A stretch of 64,000 nucleotides of DNA from Lutraria lutraria (Eukaryota > Mollusca > Bivalvia > Venerida > Mactridae), in NCBI GenBank assembly GCA_964023205.1, contig OZ026848.1, forward strand, positions 28,879,912 through 28,943,911. The letters are read 5' to 3'. Under the pieces are notes generated by a model. That model did not search any database, was not told where the DNA came from, and worked only from the letters and a program-made list of their open reading frames with translations. This document shows, in pieces, positions 58,533 through 64,000 of the stretch (within the stretch, counting starts at the first letter, position 1; every line of letters starts with the position of its first letter). The position numbers and the translations under genes are program-made.

Positions 58533-59054
58533 TGATGGTGTACGTGTAGTAGGTTTTTTGTTTATTTTTCCTGAAACATTATGGTGTCTGAAATAAATTT
58601 AGCCTTATTAATTTTGGTATTCCTTTCTCAATTTCACTACTTAATTAAGGATGGGTCGTGACCAATCTAAAAATATCTGGCTTTTTCAGACTACCACTAA
58701 TTAGTTGGACTAGAAATTGGTACAGTAAATAGATGAATTAGTATTAAGTAGATAGTCCAACATACCACCGAATGATCAGTTTGTTCAGTCAGAGAGAAAT
58801 CCGTTTAAGTGGGCTCCATGATACAAAGAATGGCTCGTGCCTAATAACTTGACTGTCTAAAACACTGTTGTTTGAACCTGTTGTTTGAACCCGTATAAGT
58901 TTAATACTAAAGTGATGTCTCAACTTGTCTAAACCCAGTATAAAAAGTAGAAGATTTAGACAAATTGCCTCTTTCGCCCTGAACATGTCTGTCCGTATGT
59001 ACGAGGTTAAGTCAAGCTTCCACAGGGGACATTATATGAAAGGAGTAGAACCCT

Positions 59055-59320
59055 ATTCGGGAATTTTTTTGGGTGATTTTATAGCCGAAATTCGGGCATA
59101 TTCCCAATGGAAAATAGTATCTTTATTTCCCACTTCACAGACAAAAATTCCCAATAAAAAAATCTTTTTCTTCGTTTATTAACATCACTACTTCTACTAC
59201 TGCTCTATGGGAGAATAAGAAAAATAAGTGGAACATTGCAAAATTGTAGTTGTACATTCTTCCCCAATTTTGATTAAAACACAACGGAAATTCCCAATGG
59301 GTCATATTCCCACAATGATG
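59055..59320. repeat. hAT-like MITE, copy 2 (inverted relative to copy 1)
   Basis: GATTTTATAGCCGAAATTCG, CACAGACAAAAATTCCCAAT, CTATGGGAGAATAAG and AATGGGTCATATTCCC occur in the same order as in the reverse complement of 17262-17550. The outer ends are degraded. Confidence 0.7.
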
Positions 59321-60021
59321 AAAAAACTGCAATTGTACTTCAAAGCAATATGAATTTGATATTTCAAATCACCAAAATTGCAGGATTCTTTTATTCAAGT
59401 CATTTTGGATCTATAGAGTGTCTATCAGCTGCCCTGCCCGACACCGACTTCTAATGTGGGATTCTCTGTACTAGGTACTGCCAAATACGCTCGAGCTTAC
59501 ATTCAGCTACCGTCGAGCAGTAACTCAGGCAGTTTGTATACAAGTGCATTATGGGGCGAATATTTGTGTAAATGCCAAAACGGAGTTCGACGGTGATCTA
59601 CCGAATTACATTCATATCACTTTTTATTGAGTTCAATAGATAAAAATGTTCAGTCTGTTTTTGGGATGTTTAATTCTTGTTCTGTCCAAATTATATAACT
59701 ATCAAACATCAATTTTCGCAGACACATGTATTATCAAAATATACGTGGTGGCTTGAAGTGTGTATCAGTATGAAATATGAATACTGCCAAGAAACCCACT
59801 CATTTGCACGTACATGTTACATGTGTATATGTTACAAAATTTAAAAAAAATACTTCGATTAGCATTAGTATTCGGTTTGCACATGACGCATGTTTGTTTA
59901 CTTTAAGTTAATAAACATGTAGTGCTAAGTATTAGCTTAACAATAAAGTCACATTTGATCACATTTCAATAGCGATATTTCCGGTTAAACTTGTGATGGA
60001 AATCTTTCTTGATTGTTCTTA

Positions 60022-60027
60022 TTTATT
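60022..60027 (-). promoter_or_regulatory. Candidate poly(A) signal of the amine oxidase gene
   Basis: TTTATT on the plus strand (AATAAA on the minus) lies about 30 bases past the stop. Such a short 3' UTR is possible but unproven. Confidence 0.35.
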
Positions 60028-60055
60028 TAATCTATCAATAGATCATCTTGACATC

Positions 60056-62710
60056 TCATGTTGGTCCATAACATGCTTCAGTTGGATAAGGATCAGTGGC
60101 TGAGTAACGGGCTTGCAGGTCAAAGGTCGGGGTTCGATCAAAATAATTAAATGGTTTTAGAGTGAACCCAGTCTGAGCAGGAAGTGTCATAGGTACATCT
60201 TCAGATGTTGGAACATGATAAAACTTCTCACTTATCCACACAACTAAGTCTTCTTTCCTCGCATTTTCATTGTCTAGTTTCATCTTACCAGAAATGGGTG
60301 GCGCGTCTGGGTGTGTTAGTTCATATATAGAGTTTGTGGCATATGGTTCACTATCTTTATGCTGACTAACTGCAATCTGAAAGTTCAACTGTTCCCATGG
60401 TTTTAACATGGTGTGATCTTGGAGTATTTCGGCAAAGTTTGTTTCTGGTATAATCCTGTAACCTCTGGCTGAGCCCCAAATGTTTCTGTGATCTTCGTTC
60501 ACGACTGCCCATAATTCCGGACTTTTTATATCCATTATAAAACTTGTCTCGTTTTCTAAGATTTCTTTGTTCAAATATCTCGTGGAGTTGAAAACAAAAT
60601 ATTTTGGTTTTGGAATGCCATTGAACTGCTTTTGAAACACTTCATCTGCATTTCCGGCCTTCCAGTGAATTGTTTCAAAGCTGTTCTTTGATCCTATTAT
60701 ATCCAGATCGACCTTAAACGTATATGTGTGATCGTGAATAGGACCTTGTAAGTGTTCACCAAGTTTATAACCTAAAGGTGAAAAGGATTTTTCTTCTGTA
60801 TTAATTTCACCTGTATCGTCCCAGAATGCACCATAAAGATACCCGGATGCAGTTAGTAGGGATTTTAAGCGGCCATCTAAGTGGAAATTCCACTCAAGGA
60901 TGTAGTCATAGTTACCAAGATCTAAAGCTGCACGGACTACAAGATAATGGTCTGCCAGGCCTTTCTGAGCATGACGCCACAAGGGAGCTTGCCCGTCTGC
61001 TTCAAAAATACATATAGCTTCTTTTGTCATGCTAGTTCCTGCTAAGTACGAGGAAGCGTTCACCACATGACCCCGCCTTGGACAGTCAACATTACCTACT
61101 GGCTTATTAAATGAACCAATTAGGTAAATCGTGTCACTCAAAGCCAATGGTCCGTGTCCATTTGTTTGTGACGAATACAACAATGTGATATCCTGTAGTG
61201 ATATTTCGTATGCTACTCTTTCTCCTAAGAAGCGAATATCAAAAAGAGCGGGTCCTCGAACCGGATCAGAAGAGATATCGAACTGCCAACCCATCCACGT
61301 GAGTTTATGACCAGAAATCGTATATCGTGGACCTTTAGGTTCGTATGTGGTAGGGGGTGGCAAGTTCGATAAAACTCGATACGGTAATGTTTCGTTTCTA
61401 ATCAAATCGAATTCGCGTTCTTGCCTTTGTTTGTAATTCTTGGTAAATGTTATCTTTGGAAATGAACCATTGTTATACGCACTTAGTAATTCGCTAACGT
61501 TCGAAAAGGGACCGTGTGTATTGTAATACCAGTCATTTGTGTACCACAATGATTCGCTAGTGCCAGGATGATGGACGGTGCAAGACACCGGAAGTAATCC
61601 TAGTGATCTAGCATCATTTAGATCGAGTGCCATGAACATATGTGAAGTACGATCAGATATATCTGAATTCGGTTGAAACGAAAAGTAAGGAAATGTACCA
61701 TTACCACTGTAAACTCCGTCGAAACTGTTCTTTAGCAAATCAGCGATTTCATCTAATTGTGGAGATAAGAATTTAAACAAACTATTTGATTCTATCATGT
61801 CGAATGGTCTCCGATTGAAAGCTATTTCTCCGTCTCTTCTCAATTCTTTAATCTTCATGTCGTTGTATGATACGTTCAATGGTCCTACTTTATATTCCAT
61901 AACATCTGGTGGGACTCTAGAACCTCGAAAAGCGTGTACTTTGGCGAATCTACCTGGAAATTTCTCATTTTTGTCAAGATACTTGATGGCTTCATCTTTT
62001 GGCGTAGGGAAGAGATGCATGAGAGAAATTCTGTCATCATGTAGACCTTGTCGACTTGTCATATTTAACCAAATTCTGATAGCAATTCTAGCAGACTTCA
62101 TTTCGTCAAGAGTAAGAGGAGCGAAAAGCGACAATTTTATTTCGTTGCCAGTGGTGACGTCTGGATTTCGAGTTTGACAAATCTTGCAGGGGGAACTTGA
62201 TGTAGTTCCGTCTGGTGGAAGTGTTGTCGTCTGCTTCGTTGATGTTTTATTGCACGGAGGGCATGTATGAGAACCGGAAGTGGTTAAGATACTATCATTT
62301 CTGTTCACAGTCACTGTTTGGCGATTTGTCGTTGATGGAATGACAGTTGATGAATGATGAATCACAGTTGAAGAACAAAGAGTCGAGCAGTTACATGTTT
62401 TGTCAACATCAGAGTCCTTTTTCGGCGCCACATCGGGAAATGACTCTTCACATTGAGCGGATGAACGACCGATTGGTATTCCAATGACTAATCCTGTTAA
62501 GAACAAGACAGTTCCCGCGAACATGAATACTTTGAATGAGACACTCTGGTAACAGCAACCTTTTCTACACAGAAATTCATGCTTGGTGTAGCGAGAATTT
62601 GAACTTGTCAGCGACCTACCACCAAACACTATTCTTTCATTGTTCTCCGTTTGTTCAATAGTTTCACTGTTTTTATATAGAGCTGTTATGTCCGTAAAAT
62701 TGTTATCCAT
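60056..62710 (-). CDS. Membrane-anchored copper amine oxidase (AOC family)
   Basis: One open frame with no intron, 884 aa from the Met at 62710 (MDNNFTDITALYKN); the frame extends 27 codons further to 62791 but that start looks less natural. Residues 58-81 (KVFMFAGTVLFLTGLVIGIP region) are a signal anchor, giving the type II layout of AOC3/VAP-1. Residues about 85-185 are a Cys-, Thr- and Ser-rich stalk, longer than in vertebrates (AOC3 is 763 aa). The catalytic set is intact: Tyr601 in NYDY is the topaquinone precursor, Asp526 (LSDTIYLIG) the general base, and His659, His661 (IHDHTYTFKVDLD) and His832 (YHVPTSED) the copper ligands. The family oxidises primary amines to aldehyde, ammonia and hydrogen peroxide, here probably outside the cell. 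Intronless structure could mean an old retrocopy or a lineage trait. Confidence 0.93.
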   Translation of the reverse strand: MDNNFTDITALYKNSETIEQTENNERIVFGGRSLTSSNSRYTKHEFLCRKGCCYQSVSFKVFMFAGTVLFLTGLVIGIPIGRSSAQCEESFPDVAPKKDSDVDKTCNCSTLCSSTVIHHSSTVIPSTTNRQTVTVNRNDSILTTSGSHTCPPCNKTSTKQTTTLPPDGTTSSSPCKICQTRNPDVTTGNEIKLSLFAPLTLDEMKSARIAIRIWLNMTSRQGLHDDRISLMHLFPTPKDEAIKYLDKNEKFPGRFAKVHAFRGSRVPPDVMEYKVGPLNVSYNDMKIKELRRDGEIAFNRRPFDMIESNSLFKFLSPQLDEIADLLKNSFDGVYSGNGTFPYFSFQPNSDISDRTSHMFMALDLNDARSLGLLPVSCTVHHPGTSESLWYTNDWYYNTHGPFSNVSELLSAYNNGSFPKITFTKNYKQRQEREFDLIRNETLPYRVLSNLPPPTTYEPKGPRYTISGHKLTWMGWQFDISSDPVRGPALFDIRFLGERVAYEISLQDITLLYSSQTNGHGPLALSDTIYLIGSFNKPVGNVDCPRRGHVVNASSYLAGTSMTKEAICIFEADGQAPLWRHAQKGLADHYLVVRAALDLGNYDYILEWNFHLDGRLKSLLTASGYLYGAFWDDTGEINTEEKSFSPLGYKLGEHLQGPIHDHTYTFKVDLDIIGSKNSFETIHWKAGNADEVFQKQFNGIPKPKYFVFNSTRYLNKEILENETSFIMDIKSPELWAVVNEDHRNIWGSARGYRIIPETNFAEILQDHTMLKPWEQLNFQIAVSQHKDSEPYATNSIYELTHPDAPPISGKMKLDNENARKEDLVVWISEKFYHVPTSEDVPMTLPAQTGFTLKPFNYFDRTPTFDLQARYSATDPYPTEACYGPT

Positions 62711-64000
62711 GATTACATACAATATAGTCGCATAATTGGAAACTACAGTCTGCGTAAGAGCATGAAAGCTGTGCCACGCATTTAGATTCAAGGATCAGAA
62801 AAAATCTTCCTTGTTCGTCTAACTTCTAATTTCACTAGAAGTTGGTAAATTCAGTCTATTGAGATCAAATACTAAGTCAAACAATATTTCATTGATCCAT
62901 TTACATGTTTGAACAACCTAGCATAGATATATAATCATTAATTGTATAACCCTTATTGCATTTTTTCACGAACACATTTAAACTTGCATAGAATACTCTT
63001 AAGCTTAATTTCTACTACATGTACATGTCTTTCATAAAAATCGATATTTTATCAAACGATATTCAAATCTATATGTAAAGTGTAAAATGTGTAGATATAT
63101 TGGGTATTTCCCTTTTTACTCCTGATTTAACATTCACTGGGTCAAAAACGTATTCTATCTATTTGTTCGATACGGTGTATAAACGAAAATCTTGTGTCAC
63201 GTATGCATATCTCCAAAAGTATTAAGGACAGATTTATTAGATTATACGGGAATGTTTATCAGCTTATGAAGTTATGCTTAAAGGCTAAAGACTCTTAAGT
63301 TATTTGCTCTTTAATTTGTATTTTGGAGTTAATTCTATAAAAAATCTTCTGTCACAGTCACATATATCTCAAAAAGCATTTGGTGTAGTTACGAAATTAT
63401 ACAGGAATGTTTATTAGCATGTAAAGTTTTGCATAAAGGGTTTTAACTCTGTAAAAGGCTGAAGACTCTGGGATTATCTCCCCTTCAATTTGTATTTTAG
63501 TATTACAATATTAGGGACAGAGTTATGAAGTTGTTCAGAATTTTAGTGTTATACTCAGCATAATCATTAAGCAGCACATGAAGGGTTTTAAGACCGTCAA
63601 AGGTTCTTGGTGTTGGGAGTTATTTGCCCTTCAATTTGTATTTTGGTTTTACATATCAGTGTATGAAAATCTTCTATGAAAAATTATTTACTATGACCAG
63701 AATAATAGCGGGGGGGCATCTGGCTCAGTATTTTCAGTACATTTATTTATTAATCTGTTGTTTAACAGCCCTTAGACAGCTACAGTATGGTCATTAGCAG
63801 TTTAAGACGACATGGCTTGGATCATTCATTCAAAGTCTATAAGTATTTCATAATACTAAGTGCAATACACAGAATTACCATCTGCCCTATTTACTCCCAA
63901 TATAATATAAATAAGAAACTTGCTCCTTTTTATACGCCCATTTAAAAAACAGGTCGTTTTCTGGGAACACCCGGGCCCACGGCTGGCAGGCGGCGTCTAC
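62711..64000. other. Upstream flank of the amine oxidase gene, repeat-rich
   Basis: No exon was recognised. It holds the diverged tandem repeat at 63185-63670 and, at 63925-64000, the edge of another repeat (CGCCCATTTAAAAAACAGGT, GGGAACACCCGGGCCC, GGCAGGCGGCGTC), GC-rich and cut by the window end. Confidence 0.5.
63185..63670. repeat. Diverged tandem repeat, about 146-173 bp period
   Basis: Three units. Landmarks are AAAATCTTNTGTCAC (63186, 63341; partial at 63666), GGAATGTTTATNAGC, AAAGGCT(A/G)AAGACTC and TTCAATTTGTATTTT (63311, 63484, 63630). Unit identity is perhaps 65-75% by eye, so the array is old. Confidence 0.6.

Larger units (their letters stand above)
57205..60055. other. 3' UTR and intergenic region between convergent genes
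   Basis: The first 1.3 kb is probably the kinase 3' UTR, ending near the poly(A) signal at 58527. It contains a MITE at 57439-57614 and an hAT-like copy at 59055-59320. A stretch at 58213-58240 (TACAGCAAAACCTTG) resembles one end of another MITE. No further gene was found. Confidence 0.5.

Noticed and set aside
60056..62710. Inactive (pseudoenzyme) amine oxidase
   Set aside because: A first alignment suggested that the base Asp and third copper His were lost, but realignment places Asp526 and His832 correctly, so the active site is complete.
1..64000. CRISPR array, bacterial operons or integrated virus
   Set aside because: Split genes with GT-AG introns, SINEs and MITEs mark animal nuclear DNA; no spaced identical repeats of CRISPR type and no viral gene set were seen.

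Overview
The window looks like nuclear DNA from a bivalve mollusc. It is AT-rich, genes are split by short GT-AG introns, and it carries a C1q-domain gene, a core-2/I-branching glycosyltransferase and a membrane copper amine oxidase. Its intergenic and intronic DNA is packed with molluscan-style tRNA-derived SINEs, tandem-core repeats and MITEs. No database search was possible, so species and orthology are inference from sequence reading.

Layout. Six protein-coding genes can be assembled. (1) 937-1987 (+): two-exon secreted C1q-domain protein. (2) 6336-9241 (+): four-exon Golgi GlcNAc-transferase of the GCNT family; its last exon has no Met and was found from the splice sites. (3) 16917-25772 (-): seven-exon cation-dependent mannose-6-phosphate-receptor-like protein. 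(4) 32960-39483 (+): coiled-coil protein with one 1.8-kb exon and a likely tiny first coding exon. (5) 47101-57204 (+): thirteen-exon serine/threonine kinase, closest by eye to NIK/MAP3K14-like kinases. (6) 60056-62710 (-): intronless copper amine oxidase with an N-terminal membrane anchor. They are unrelated neighbours, not a pathway cluster. Two serve glycan and lysosomal sorting biology (2, 3) and two plausibly serve immunity or inflammation (1, 5).

The rest is mobile and repetitive DNA: a decayed non-LTR reverse transcriptase (about 23.97-25.4 kb, active-site motif read as FPDD, interrupted by about 0.5 kb), several SINE copies sharing one 3' domain, a TTAA-flanked 2.2-kb element with long terminal inverted repeats inside the kinase gene, hAT-like and other MITEs, a molluscan tandem-core element (14.4-15.7 kb) and an 18-bp minisatellite (34.4-34.9 kb).

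The most striking find is a family of very small palindromic elements with CAAGGAC/CAAAGAC ends at 7.7, 26.2 and 44.8 kb. They are 36, 46 and 123 bp long, and each is flanked by a perfect 7-bp target-site duplication with a different sequence. The 44.8-kb copy is followed directly by a second, 147-bp foldback element that used the same target.
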